From Siphonodentalium dalli (Eukaryota; Mollusca; Scaphopoda; Gadilida; Siphonodentaliidae), in NCBI GenBank assembly GCA_032622095.1, contig CP136067.1:51933899-51997898 (forward strand): DNA of 64,000 nucleotides. The letters are read 5' to 3'. The position numbers and the translations under genes are program-made. Below, one piece after another: positions 20,168-32,849 of this stretch. Under the pieces are notes generated by a model. It did no database searches. It was not told the origin of the DNA and was given only the letters and a program-made list of their open reading frames with translations. Position 1 is the stretch's first letter. Each line of letters begins with the position of its first letter.

Positions 20168-22213
20168 GAGTTCATGTAAGTTGCAAATAATGCTCAATAC
20201 ATATTATATATGGATGTTGTTTTTTCTGTCATAATATCATAAATCAAAATAAAACGTCCCATGCTGGCCTGTTATTTCAAAGCAGCGGTGTCCGAGACTC
20301 AAATAATATTTTTTATTTGGCTTTAGGCTTCTTTCCATTTTATTCCACACCCATCGATACGAGGCACATGTATTCAACGGAATACGAGCCATTGAATACA
20401 TATTAGTGTATACCTCTAGTTGAGTACATGCCGGAACTATTCTCGTTGACGTTGTCGCCAAGAAAGATGACGTACATTACGTCAACGATCCTATTCGGGT
20501 GATGCCCTGAAAATTACTGGTTATTCATCAGTTAAATCACAATAAAGGTAGTGCTAGTATCAATGAAGGTGACAGTAATGGATTTAATTTATATGACACA
20601 ACGGTCAAGAAGAAATACAGAACACGACTTGCATCATAGTCTCGAATCTTTTATCGAACTACCGTACTGACCCGCGTTTAGGCCCAGGGGGGCCTTTGTT
20701 TTATTTGAGCTCAAAAATCCAAGTGGGCTTAAACTCGAATATGACCCTTTGCAAACCAAAAATCCCAAGAAATCGGGAGAGTAAAACTGAAGAAATGGAT
20801 CCAAAAAATAAAGTCGATCCAACAGAGATTCGGGGAAATATACACGGCTTATAGATTAAATAAAGTTAAGTATAAGTTACTTTGAGAAAGTATTTTTTTC
20901 ATTTTGATGTGTATATTAAAATATTAGCAACCACAACGCGCAGGCGCGTTGTTGCTTTTCAAGTTTAGGCGTGAATGACGTCATTAATTTTTACAATACC
21001 ATGAAACAGCATTTCGACGCGATGAAAATCCGGACAAGAAACATGGGTTAAAAATCACGTGACTTCCGCTTCGCTTTCGCACAGAATCATGGGAACAATA
21101 ATATCCCAAAAAGAAACGGTGACACAGAATCGGAAGTGGACCAACGGGATTGTTATAAAATTAACAACTTTAGTTTTTCTGAACAATTCCTACGTGATTT
21201 TGGCCTATAGATTAGTTTCGTTTGACCAATTTCGTTGGTTAGCTGAATAAAATCAGCGAAGACGTCATGACATGGTCCATGACGTCATTTGCGTCATTTG
21301 GTGTTGTGGGCTAGAATCCAGAAAAAATTGGTCTCCGCAGGAAACACTGATTTCACATCAGTATACTAGACTTGGTTGCATTTATAACCGTTTTCGCAAA
21401 AGATATATGCGAAAATAGCACAAGCAAACGTGCCTGCTTCAGAATCAAATTACCACAGTTGATTAGCCAAGGATGTACCCTTTCCAACAATGTATAGCAC
21501 GACATCGTGTGTTGCGCCGATGTTTACTTATGGTGTTTTGTAATAACGATCCCGCCTTAGCTGCGTGTAATTTTCCTCCGTACAAATTGCTTAGCGAAAA
21601 ATCCCCCTAATAGGCGGACAACATATTCAATAAGTTCCCGTCTCGCAACGATTTGGCCTCACAGACATATCAGCCGCTTATCAATTCCTTCGAGATAAAT
21701 GATTGAACCAATCTACCCTAACAAGGGGGATTTTTTCACGGTTGTATGTCGCGCGAATAGTATTGGCTGGCTGCCAGGTATTCACACTCAACATCGGAAC
21801 GCGGCTTATTATTTGAAATCATTTGTGAGCAGTGGTGGCAGCGGGGAAGTCAAATTATATGTCCATCATAACATGGGTCGCCTTCGTTGGAGAAGTAGGA
21901 ATTAAGCCTCAACCAAATTTGTTGTCAAGTTGACGTGGGGGGCTTATATGACCTTGACCTTGACCATAAAACGACCTTGACCTCTGTTGAAAGACATCTC
22001 ACTTAAAGGGCCATTTTGCTAGATATGTGTTGCGATGTACGCGCTCATGTCAATATTCAGAGGCCTTTTATAGCTATCCTTTAGAAATATACCGGTATCG
22101 AGGCTCCTACATACGCGAGTCTGTATGTGACGAACAGAAACATGGGAGTACGATATCAATTTAAACTTGACCTCCATAAAGAATCTATTATATGTTTGAG
22201 GAAAGTTTTGGTC

Positions 22214-22928
22214 TGTGCGTGTGGGTGTGTGTGTATGTGTGTGTGTGTGTGTGTTTCCGCGATGGAATCGGAAACGGCTAACCGATTTTGACGAAACTTG
22301 CTACGGGTATGTAGTTTGACCTGTGGACTAACATGGGTATATCCGTTTGCCCGTGCGGCGTCACCTTGACCTTCAAATGACCTTGAACTCAAGTTCTCCG
22401 CTGAGCCGATTTTCACCAAATTTGGTATGTGTGGGTAGTTTCAGGCGCTGAGCAATTTCGTCACACCCGGATGCCCGTGCGGCGTGAACTTGAGATTTTA
22501 AATGACATTGAACTGTATCTGGGTATCCACTGGGCCGATTTCCACCATTTTTTGGGGGTGTTGGTGTAGATGGGGATGCCAACAAATTTCGTCTCACCAA
22601 CATGCCCGTCAGACAGGTACCCAGCTAAAACCTAATGTATAGTTTGTGACTTTTGTCTGTTAGCTATGGCCGGGAAAACTTCCGGACGGATTTCGACGAA
22701 ACTTGATACCTAAGTGTACGTTTGTCCGGGAAGTGTTTTGGACGGGTCAAAGTGTGATGCTTGATCTTCAAAATGGTCGATTCAAGATCAAATCGGGTAA
22801 TAGTGGCGGATTTCGACGATATTCGATAGCTAGGGATACTTTTGTCCGGGCAGTGTTTTGGACGGCTTAACTCGTAACCCCGACCTGACATTGACATTCA
22901 AAACGGTAAATTCAAGGTCAAATCTGGT
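22214..22928. repeat. GT run and 120-150-bp tandem repeats (unit B)
   Basis: Counterpart of 8886-9600 at offset 13,328, with the same GT-run length. Confidence 0.73.
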
Positions 22929-22990
22929 CAAATTTCGCATAACTAGATCCGACGAAGCACCGCGTGTGGTTGCCCCGTTACGTGTCTGGC

Positions 22991-23390
22991 GGCCATGTTT
23001 TTCAACGAATTTCAGTCAAAATAGGAGGCTCCATCTAGAGGTCATCCTGAAGATCCATATGAAGATTGGTGGTGATCAGATGAGTGACGTGTTCTGTAGG
23101 GTGCACCAAAGGATATAGTCATACCATGAGTAAATTCCAATATGACCACTGGTGGCCACGTTTTTCAACAAATGGCAGTAAAAATAGGAGGCACCAATCA
23201 AGAGGTCACTCTGAAGATCCATATAATGTTTGGTGATAATCAGATGAGGGATGTGGTCTGTAGGTTGTGCCAAAGGATTTAATCATGCAAAGAGTAAAAT
23301 CAAAGATGGCTGCCGGCATCCATGTTTTTCATCGATAATTGTTCAAATTTGATAGCTCCCATCTAGAGGTGATTCATGGAGACTTTTACC
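22991..23390. repeat. Three 163-bp tandem repeats (unit B)
   Basis: Counterpart of 9663-10062. Confidence 0.76.
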
Positions 23391-23536
23391 TTTATCTTTC
23401 ATTCGCTTACCAGGAATGTGGTACTGCTACACCAGCTAACCCCATTTTACAACAATCTTCACCATATCTTATTTTGGATTATGCCCCTTTCATGTATTTC
23501 AAATAGACAAGCCTGCAAATAGTGTGTCTGTCATTT

Positions 23537-23904
23537 GCAGAATGAGGTCCCCAGATGGTGAATTCAGAGACGCTATCCTGGAAGGTGGGCTAGCATCACA
23601 AAATTCACCCTCTGAGAACTCAATCTGCAATGGGACACCTAGGATCAGATTGAATTTCCCCCAGTTGAAGTTGGTGATGTTCACCCATTAGTCAACTCGA
23701 TTATGGATTTTATCTTCTGCAAATTAGAGGATACAGAAACTTCCCAGAAGGGTAAAAGTTACTAAAAACAATCTTAATTTGAGATTATATACTTCCCAGA
23801 AGATGAGGCTAGCAGAATGAGGTACACAGAGGGTGAATTTGGTGATGCTAGTCCACTCTGAAGGATAGCATCACTAAATTCACCCTCTGGGGACCTCATT
23901 CTGC
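23537..23904. repeat. Two GCAGAATGAGGTCCCC hairpins (unit B)
   Basis: Counterpart of 10209-10577, one A shorter in the spacer. Hairpins at 23537-23628 and 23812-23904. Confidence 0.78.
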
Positions 23905-24135
23905 ATATGATCTCCTGTGTTATTCATCCGTTTGTACTGAAATTTTGAACAAATTGAGAACATGGTAAATGCGGAACATTGTGGAAGTTAATTACCCCCA
24001 TGGTTTTCTAACCTTCTTGTGAATGTTGCTTGATTGAAAATATTACCATTTTAAAAAACCACACATTCAACTTTGACGCTCAACAACGTCGCAGGTTGAT
24101 GGGTTAACTGGGAGATCAGTGTTTGCTAAGTGCCC

Positions 24136-24277
24136 GATCCACTGCATTCACTCGAAAGGATCTCTGCCCCGTAAGGTGGACCAAGAAAGAAGTACCGCCT
24201 TCAATAAATCTATGGTGGTACCTCTTTCTTGGTCCATCATATGGGGCAGGGATCCTTTCGAGTGAATGCAGTGGATC
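24136..24277. repeat. 142-bp hairpin (unit B)
   Basis: Counterpart of 10809-10950. Confidence 0.86.
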
Positions 24278-24342
24278 AGACATGGGAGTGGTTCAAAATC
24301 ATGCCCCTTTGTTCCAAAGCAGGTGTCTTGAATGATGGATGT

Positions 24343-24459
24343 TTCACCAAATGTGATAAGAAAACTCTACCATATTTCAAGAAACAGTACTGGCTATGGG
24401 AAAGATCGCTTCACATAGCCAGTTTCTTGAAAATGAGTTTTCTTATCCCATTCGGTGAA
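24343..24459. repeat. 117-bp imperfect hairpin (unit B)
   Basis: Counterpart of 11016-11132. Confidence 0.78.
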
Positions 24460-24693
24460 CAAAGCCATTGTATAAGACTTTCCTTACAGAGGGAGGTGTT
24501 TGGCTCCAACAGATCTAAGGCTTGGTTTGCCATACAGGGCATGATTCCATTATCTAGAGTGAAAACAGAGGACCAGATATGGAGGTGGTTCAAAATAATG
24601 CCCCAAAATTCCCACAACGTGACAACTGGTGAATTTGAAGAAAATCCTAAGCAGTAATGAAGCCAGTGACACTTAACCAACACTGATTAACCA

Positions 24694-24887
24694 GTTACAG
24701 TAATGCCCTAAATAATTGACTCCATAACCACAGAAGAATTATGGCTCATTTTTCAGGATTTAGTCGGAAATATGGCTTGAGAGCTTTCCAATGAATGGCA
24801 ACAAGCCATATTTCCGACTAAATCCTGAGAAATTACTTATAATTCTGCTGTGGTTAAGGAGTCGATTAGTTTGGGCATTACTGTAAC
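24694..24887. mobile_element. 194-bp GTTACAGTAATGCCC inverted-repeat MITE (unit B)
   Basis: Counterpart of 11367-11560. It has gtcggaaatatgg where A has gtcgaacatatgg. The B form pairs better with the opposite arm, so the A form is probably the mutated one. Confidence 0.8.
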
Positions 24888-25147
24888 CAATCAACTCGTG
24901 ATTCTGTTGAGCATCAAAGTTGATTTTTGAAAATGGCAAATTTTCCAATCAAACAACATTCAGGATAGAAAACCCTCGGAATAATTAACATCGACAATGT
25001 GCTGCATTTATCACGCTCTTAATTCGTTCAAAATATCGATACGATCAGGTGAATAACACACGCAGGGTATTACATGAGAGGTGCATAACTCCATCAGAAA
25101 TGGTTGGACCAGACCCAAGTTCCATCTTCACCTGTATCTTCGTGTGA

Positions 25148-25151
25148 TTAA
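25148..25151. other. Unoccupied TTAA site of the family II MITE (unit B)
   Basis: gtgtgaTTAAaggtact: the left flank is identical to the A insertion site, with only one TTAA and no element. Downstream about 40 bp present in A is missing, so this is not a perfectly clean pre-insertion allele. Equivalent sites: 31489, 37830, 63810. Confidence 0.65.
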
Positions 25152-25710
25152 AGGTACTCAATCGGAGTCAATCCTATTCGATGGTCCCCATATCATCAGA
25201 TTCCAACAACAACATTTTTTTAATGCTGCTTCAGTTATCAGAATCGATTAATTTCCAAAAAATAATGCTAACCAGTCAACTATAGTATAAAATTGCCCAG
25301 AACGTGTTATTTATCAACATTTTGTTTAACGAATTTGGCTGGATTATCAAATATCTAACACCCAAATCCACTTGATTTTAGAGTTATAAATCCATCTTCA
25401 TCCGCAATTTGATCCGAGTCCATCGGCTTGACAAATATTTGCCAGGCCACCAAAAATTACATATCGGAGAAATAACAAATTTCAAAAATCTATATCTGAT
25501 CACTCTGAGCTTTGATGGGTGGGTTCCTTGAGTCAAATAAAATATTGTTTACCCCCGAAGCCAAAGAAATAGTAATTTGGGAGCATGAATTCGGATTATG
25601 CATATTACAAACCAAATATGAAAGTTATTGGATAACTATAACTCAAGATATCATCCTGACAACAAAATAATCAGCAAACTCCAAGTCGAAAAGGGTAAGA
25701 ACACTGTTAG

Positions 25711-25910
25711 AAATGGTCGGACTGGATCCAAATTTGATATTTACCAAGACTTTCTCATAGGAAGACCATAAACCAATCTTGATGAAATTTTGTCAAATAA
25801 TTCTAGGTAAAAATGGTTGAACCAGATCTAAATGCGAACTTGATCAGTACTTTCTCATATGAAGACCATGTACCATATTTGATAAAATTCTGTAAAATAT
25901 TACTCAAGTT
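25711..25910. repeat. Two 100-bp tandem repeats at the unit tail (unit B)
   Basis: Counterpart of 12810-13009. Confidence 0.7.
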
Positions 25911-25980
25911 ATTATCCTGACAACAATCTTTTTGGACGGATGGATGGACACGGCTTGGTGACCATTTCTATAATCTCACT

Positions 25981-26508
25981 TTAAAGATACGGGCGGCGTT
26001 GGCTGTGGGTATGCAGTTAAAATATTCACCTCCGTCAAAAACCGCCATGAACAGAAAGAATAGTAAAATGTAGACAGACCTTGTTCTTATACCAATCAGA
26101 AATATGGCATAAACAGTATGTTATTGTCAAATGTTTTTCCTTTGTTATGTAAACAAAAGCAAAAAACGTTACAGAACCTGGCTTTTTTTTTTAGATCCGG
26201 ATATGGTAAACATAAAGAGCATTATTTGTTACTGTTTTCCTGATATGGAAATAATAAAGAGCGTTTATATCATTTGTGTGTGATTAACCGATAGAATTGC
26301 ACAGTGTTAAGTAAACAGAAGCAAAACTTCTGTAACACGAGCAGGCTCTTGTTTACGTACACCATCGTACGTCTTGACAAAAATATACTATTTACGCTCT
26401 GATTATGTTTGGCATAGAACAAAACTTTATATATTTTAATATTCCTTCTGTTGATGGCGATTTGAACAAATATGAAATTTCTGCAACGAACGCCGCCCGT
26501 GCCTTTAA
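25981..26508 (+). mobile_element. Recombinant head element (unit C)
   Basis: The 5' part has the L1-head sequence and the 3' part the full L2-head sequence, with the crossover between 26081 and 26151. The recombinant regained the 3' inverted repeat that L1 heads lack. Confidence 0.85.
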
Positions 26509-28554
26509 GAGTTCATGTAAGTTGCAAATAATGCTCAATACATATTATATATGGATGTTGTTTTTTCTGTCATAATATCATAAATCAAAATAAAACGTCC
26601 CATGCTGGCCTGTTATTTCAAAGCAGCGGTGTCCGAGACTCAAATAATATTTTTTATTTGGCTTTAGGCTTCTTTCCATTTTATTCCACACCCATCGATA
26701 CGAGGCACATGTATTCAACGGAATACGAGCCATTGAATACATATTAGTGTATACCTCTAGTTGAGTACATGCCGGAACTATTCTCGTTGACGTTGTCGCC
26801 AAGAAAGATGACGTACATTACGTCAACGATCCTATTCGGGTGATGCCCTGAAAATTACTGGTTATTCATCAGTTAAATCACAATAAAGGTAGTGCTAGTA
26901 TCAATGAAGGTGACAGTAATGGATTTAATTTATATGACACAACGGTCAAGAAGAAATACAGAACACGACTTGCATCATAGTCTCGAATCTTTTATCGAAC
27001 TACCGTACTGACCCGCGTTTAGGCCCAGGGGGGCCTTTGTTTTATTTGAGCTCAAAAATCCAAGTGGGCTTAAACTCGAATATGACCCTTTGCAAACCAA
27101 AAATCCCAAGAAATCGGGAGAGTAAAACTGAAGAAATGGATCCAAAAAATAAAGTCGATCCAACAGAGATTCGGGGAAATATACACGGCTTATAGATTAA
27201 ATAAAGTTAAGTATAAGTTACTTTGAGAAAGTATTTTTTTCATTTTGATGTGTATATTAAAATATTAGCAACCACAACGCGCAGGCGCGTTGTTGCTTTT
27301 CAAGTTTAGGCGTGAATGACGTCATTAATTTTTACAATACCATGAAACAGCATTTCGACGCGATGAAAATCCGGACAAGAAACATGGGTTAAAAATCACG
27401 TGACTTCCGCTTCGCTTTCGCACAGAATCATGGGAACAATAATATCCCAAAAAGAAACGGTGACACAGAATCGGAAGTGGACCAACGGGATTGTTATAAA
27501 ATTAACAACTTTAGTTTTTCTGAACAATTCCTACGTGATTTTGGCCTATAGATTAGTTTCGTTTGACCAATTTCGTTGGTTAGCTGAATAAAATCAGCGA
27601 AGACGTCATGACATGGTCCATGACGTCATTTGCGTCATTTGGTGTTGTGGGCTAGAATCCAGAAAAAATTGGTCTCCGCAGGAAACACTGATTTCACATC
27701 AGTATACTAGACTTGGTTGCATTTATAACCGTTTTCGCAAAAGATATATGCGAAAATAGCACAAGCAAACGTGCCTGCTTCAGAATCAAATTACCACAGT
27801 TGATTAGCCAAGGATGTACCCTTTCCAACAATGTATAGCACGACATCGTGTGTTGCGCCGATGTTTACTTATGGTGTTTTGTAATAACGATCCCGCCTTA
27901 GCTGCGTGTAATTTTCCTCCGTACAAATTGCTTAGCGAAAAATCCCCCTAATAGGCGGACAACATATTCAATAAGTTCCCGTCTCGCAACGATTTGGCCT
28001 CACAGACATATCAGCCGCTTATCAATTCCTTCGAGATAAATGATTGAACCAATCTACCCTAACAAGGGGGATTTTTTCACGGTTGTATGTCGCGCGAATA
28101 GTATTGGCTGGCTGCCAGGTATTCACACTCAACATCGGAACGCGGCTTATTATTTGAAATCATTTGTGAGCAGTGGTGGCAGCGGGGAAGTCAAATTATA
28201 TGTCCATCATAACATGGGTCGCCTTCGTTGGAGAAGTAGGAATTAAGCCTCAACCAAATTTGTTGTCAAGTTGACGTGGGGGGCTTATATGACCTTGACC
28301 TTGACCATAAAACGACCTTGACCTCTGTTGAAAGACATCTCACTTAAAGGGCCATTTTGCTAGATATGTGTTGCGATGTACGCGCTCATGTCAATATTCA
28401 GAGGCCTTTTATAGCTATCCTTTAGAAATATACCGGTATCGAGGCTCCTACATACGCGAGTCTGTATGTGACGAACAGAAACATGGGAGTACGATATCAA
28501 TTTAAACTTGACCTCCATAAAGAATCTATTATATGTTTGAGGAAAGTTTTGGTC

Positions 28555-29731
28555 TGTGCGTGTGGGTGTGTGTGTATGTGTGTGTGTGTGTGTGTTTCCG
28601 CGATGGAATCGGAAACGGCTAACCGATTTTGACGAAACTTGCTACGGGTATGTAGTTTGACCTGTGGACTAACATGGGTATATCCGTTTGCCCGTGCGGC
28701 GTCACCTTGACCTTCAAATGACCTTGAACTCAAGTTCTCCGCTGAGCCGATTTTCACCAAATTTGGTATGTGTGGGTAGTTTCAGGCGCTGAGCAATTTC
28801 GTCACACCCGGATGCCCGTGCGGCGTGAACTTGAGATTTTAAATGACATTGAACTGTATCTGGGTATCCACTGGGCCGATTTCCACCATTTTTTGGGGGT
28901 GTTGGTGTAGATGGGGATGCCAACAAATTTCGTCTCACCAACATGCCCGTCAGACAGGTACCCAGCTAAAACCTAATGTATAGTTTGTGACTTTTGTCTG
29001 TTAGCTATGGCCGGGAAAACTTCCGGACGGATTTCGACGAAACTTGATACCTAAGTGTACGTTTGTCCGGGAAGTGTTTTGGACGGGTCAAAGTGTGATG
29101 CTTGATCTTCAAAATGGTCGATTCAAGATCAAATCGGGTAATAGTGGCGGATTTCGACGATATTCGATAGCTAGGGATACTTTTGTCCGGGCAGTGTTTT
29201 GGACGGCTTAACTCGTAACCCCGACCTGACATTGACATTCAAAACGGTAAATTCAAGGTCAAATCTGGTCAAATTTCGCATAACTAGATCCGACGAAGCA
29301 CCGCGTGTGGTTGCCCCGTTACGTGTCTGGCGGCCATGTTTTTCAACGAATTTCAGTCAAAATAGGAGGCTCCATCTAGAGGTCATCCTGAAGATCCATA
29401 TGAAGATTGGTGGTGATCAGATGAGTGACGTGTTCTGTAGGGTGCACCAAAGGATATAGTCATACCATGAGTAAATTCCAATATGACCACTGGTGGCCAC
29501 GTTTTTCAACAAATGGCAGTAAAAATAGGAGGCACCAATCAAGAGGTCACTCTGAAGATCCATATAATGTTTGGTGATAATCAGATGAGGGATGTGGTCT
29601 GTAGGTTGTGCCAAAGGATTTAATCATGCAAAGAGTAAAATCAAAGATGGCTGCCGGCATCCATGTTTTTCATCGATAATTGTTCAAATTTGATAGCTCC
29701 CATCTAGAGGTGATTCATGGAGACTTTTACC
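28555..29731. repeat. Minisatellite block (unit C)
   Basis: GT run 28555-28596, 120-150-bp repeats to 29269, 163-bp repeats 29332-29731. B-type sequence. Confidence 0.73.
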
Positions 29732-29877
29732 TTTATCTTTCATTCGCTTACCAGGAATGTGGTACTGCTACACCAGCTAACCCCATTTTACAACAATCTT
29801 CACCATATCTTATTTTGGATTATGCCCCTTTCATGTATTTCAAATAGACAAGCCTGCAAATAGTGTGTCTGTCATTT

Positions 29878-31228
29878 GCAGAATGAGGTCCCCAGATGGT
29901 GAATTCAGAGACGCTATCCTGGAAGGTGGGCTAGCATCACAAAATTCACCCTCTGAGAACTCAATCTGCAATGGGACACCTAGGATCAGATTGAATTTCC
30001 CCCAGTTGAAGTTGGTGATGTTCACCCATTAGTCAACTCGATTATGGATTTTATCTTCTGCAAATTAGAGGATACAGAAACTTCCCAGAAGGGTAAAAGT
30101 TACTAAAAACAATCTTAATTTGAGATTATATACTTCCCAGAAGATGAGGCTAGCAGAATGAGGTACACAGAGGGTGAATTTGGTGATGCTAGTCCACTCT
30201 GAAGGATAGCATCACTAAATTCACCCTCTGGGGACCTCATTCTGCATATGATCTCCTGTGTTATTCATCCGTTTGTACTGAAATTTTGAACAAATTGAGA
30301 ACATGGTAAATGCGGAACATTGTGGAAGTTAATTACCCCCATGGTTTTCTAACCTTCTTGTGAATGTTGCTTGATTGAAAATATTACCATTTTAAAAAAC
30401 CACACATTCAACTTTGACGCTCAACAACGTCGCAGGTTGATGGGTTAACTGGGAGATCAGTGTTTGCTAAGTGCCCGATCCACTGCATTCACTCGAAAGG
30501 ATCTCTGCCCCGTAAGGTGGACCAAGAAAGAAGTACCGCCTTCAATAAATCTATGGTGGTACCTCTTTCTTGGTCCATCATATGGGGCAGGGATCCTTTC
30601 GAGTGAATGCAGTGGATCAGACATGGGAGTGGTTCAAAATCATGCCCCTTTGTTCCAAAGCAGGTGTCTTGAATGATGGATGTTTCACCAAATGTGATAA
30701 GAAAACTCTACCATATTTCAAGAAACAGTACTGGCTATGGGAAAGATCGCTTCACATAGCCAGTTTCTTGAAAATGAGTTTTCTTATCCCATTCGGTGAA
30801 CAAAGCCATTGTATAAGACTTTCCTTACAGAGGGAGGTGTTTGGCTCCAACAGATCTAAGGCTTGGTTTGCCATACAGGGCATGATTCCATTATCTAGAG
30901 TGAAAACAGAGGACCAGATATGGAGGTGGTTCAAAATAATGCCCCAAAATTCCCACAACGTGACAACTGGTGAATTTGAAGAAAATCCTAAGCAGTAATG
31001 AAGCCAGTGACACTTAACCAACACTGATTAACCAGTTACAGTAATGCCCTAAATAATTGACTCCATAACCACAGAAGAATTATGGCTCATTTTTCAGGAT
31101 TTAGTCGGAAATATGGCTTGAGAGCTTTCCAATGAATGGCAACAAGCCATATTTCCGACTAAATCCTGAGAAATTACTTATAATTCTGCTGTGGTTAAGG
31201 AGTCGATTAGTTTGGGCATTACTGTAAC
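29878..31228. repeat. Hairpin block (unit C)
   Basis: In order: GCAGAATGAGGTCCCC hairpins 29878-29969 and 30153-30245, 142-bp hairpin 30477-30618, 117-bp hairpin 30684-30800, 194-bp MITE 31035-31228. B-type variants throughout, including the four-substitution cluster. Confidence 0.8.
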
Positions 31229-32051
31229 CAATCAACTCGTGATTCTGTTGAGCATCAAAGTTGATTTTTGAAAATGGCAAATTTTCCAATCAAACAACAT
31301 TCAGGATAGAAAACCCTCGGAATAATTAACATCGACAATGTGCTGCATTTATCACGCTCTTAATTCGTTCAAAATATCGATACGATCAGGTGAATAACAC
31401 ACGCAGGGTATTACATGAGAGGTGCATAACTCCATCAGAAATGGTTGGACCAGACCCAAGTTCCATCTTCACCTGTATCTTCGTGTGATTAAAGGTACTC
31501 AATCGGAGTCAATCCTATTCGATGGTCCCCATATCATCAGATTCCAACAACAACATTTTTTTAATGCTGCTTCAGTTATCAGAATCGATTAATTTCCAAA
31601 AAATAATGCTAACCAGTCAACTATAGTATAAAATTGCCCAGAACGTGTTATTTATCAACATTTTGTTTAACGAATTTGGCTGGATTATCAAATATCTAAC
31701 ACCCAAATCCACTTGATTTTAGAGTTATAAATCCATCTTCATCCGCAATTTGATCCGAGTCCATCGGCTTGACAAATATTTGCCAGGCCACCAAAAATTA
31801 CATATCGGAGAAATAACAAATTTCAAAAATCTATATCTGATCACTCTGAGCTTTGATGGGTGGGTTCCTTGAGTCAAATAAAATATTGTTTACCCCCGAA
31901 GCCAAAGAAATAGTAATTTGGGAGCATGAATTCGGATTATGCATATTACAAACCAAATATGAAAGTTATTGGATAACTATAACTCAAGATATCATCCTGA
32001 CAACAAAATAATCAGCAAACTCCAAGTCGAAAAGGGTAAGAACACTGTTAG

Positions 32052-32251
32052 AAATGGTCGGACTGGATCCAAATTTGATATTTACCAAGACTTTCTCATA
32101 GGAAGACCATAAACCAATCTTGATGAAATTTTGTCAAATAATTCTAGGTAAAAATGGTTGAACCAGATCTAAATGCGAACTTGATCAGTACTTTCTCATA
32201 TGAAGACCATGTACCATATTTGATAAAATTCTGTAAAATATTACTCAAGTT
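32052..32251. repeat. Two 100-bp tandem repeats at the unit tail (unit C)
   Basis: Counterpart of 25711-25910. Confidence 0.7.
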
Positions 32252-32321
32252 ATTATCCTGACAACAATCTTTTTGGACGGATGGATGGACACGGCTTGGT
32301 GACCATTTCTATAATCTCACT

Positions 32322-32849
32322 TTAAAGATACGGGCGGCGTTGGCTGTGGGTATGCAGTTAAAATATTCACCTCCGTCAAAAACCGCCATGAACAGAAAGA
32401 ATAGTAAAATGTAGACAGACCTTGTTCTTATACCAATCAGAAATATGGCATAAACAGTATGTTATTGTCAAATGTTTTTCCTTTGTTATGTAAACAAAAG
32501 CAAAAAACGTTACAGAACCTGGCTTTTTTTTTTAGATCCGGATATGGTAAACATAAAGAGCATTATTTGTTACTGTTTTCCTGATATGGAAATAATAAAG
32601 AGCGTTTATATCATTTGTGTGTGATTAACCGATAGAATTGCACAGTGTTAAGTAAACAGAAGCAAAACTTCTGTAACACGAGCAGGCTCTTGTTTACGTA
32701 CACCATCGTACGTCTTGACAAAAATATACTATTTACGCTCTGATTATGTTTGGCATAGAACAAAACTTTATATATTTTAATATTCCTTCTGTTGATGGCG
32801 ATTTGAACAAATATGAAATTTCTGCAACGAACGCCGCCCGTGCCTTTAA
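32322..32849 (+). mobile_element. Recombinant head element (unit D)
   Basis: Copy of the chimeric head in C, with the crossover region at 32422-32492. Confidence 0.83.

Larger units (their letters stand above)
13080..25980. repeat. Long unit B (L1 13080-19639 + L2 19640-25980)
   Basis: Long unit of 12,901 bp, collinear with A. B retains about 300 bp (about 13587-13890) that A lacks and has no MITE at the TTAA at 25148. It has lost about 22 bp of one hairpin arm near 16228, and it carries scattered substitutions and small indels. Its L2 half is exactly 6,341 bp, the length of units C and D. Confidence 0.93.
25981..32321. repeat. Short unit C: chimeric A-type head + B-type L2
   Basis: Unit of 6,341 bp with no L1 body. 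Positions 25981-26080 carry L1-head variants, including G at 26049, which is seen in the A/E heads but not in B. From 26152 onward the variants are those of L2, and specifically of B (acgctctg, catagaac, gtcaagaag, empty TTAA at 31489). The switch falls in the 71 bp between, where both parents are identical. This is a clear recombination product. Confidence 0.92.
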
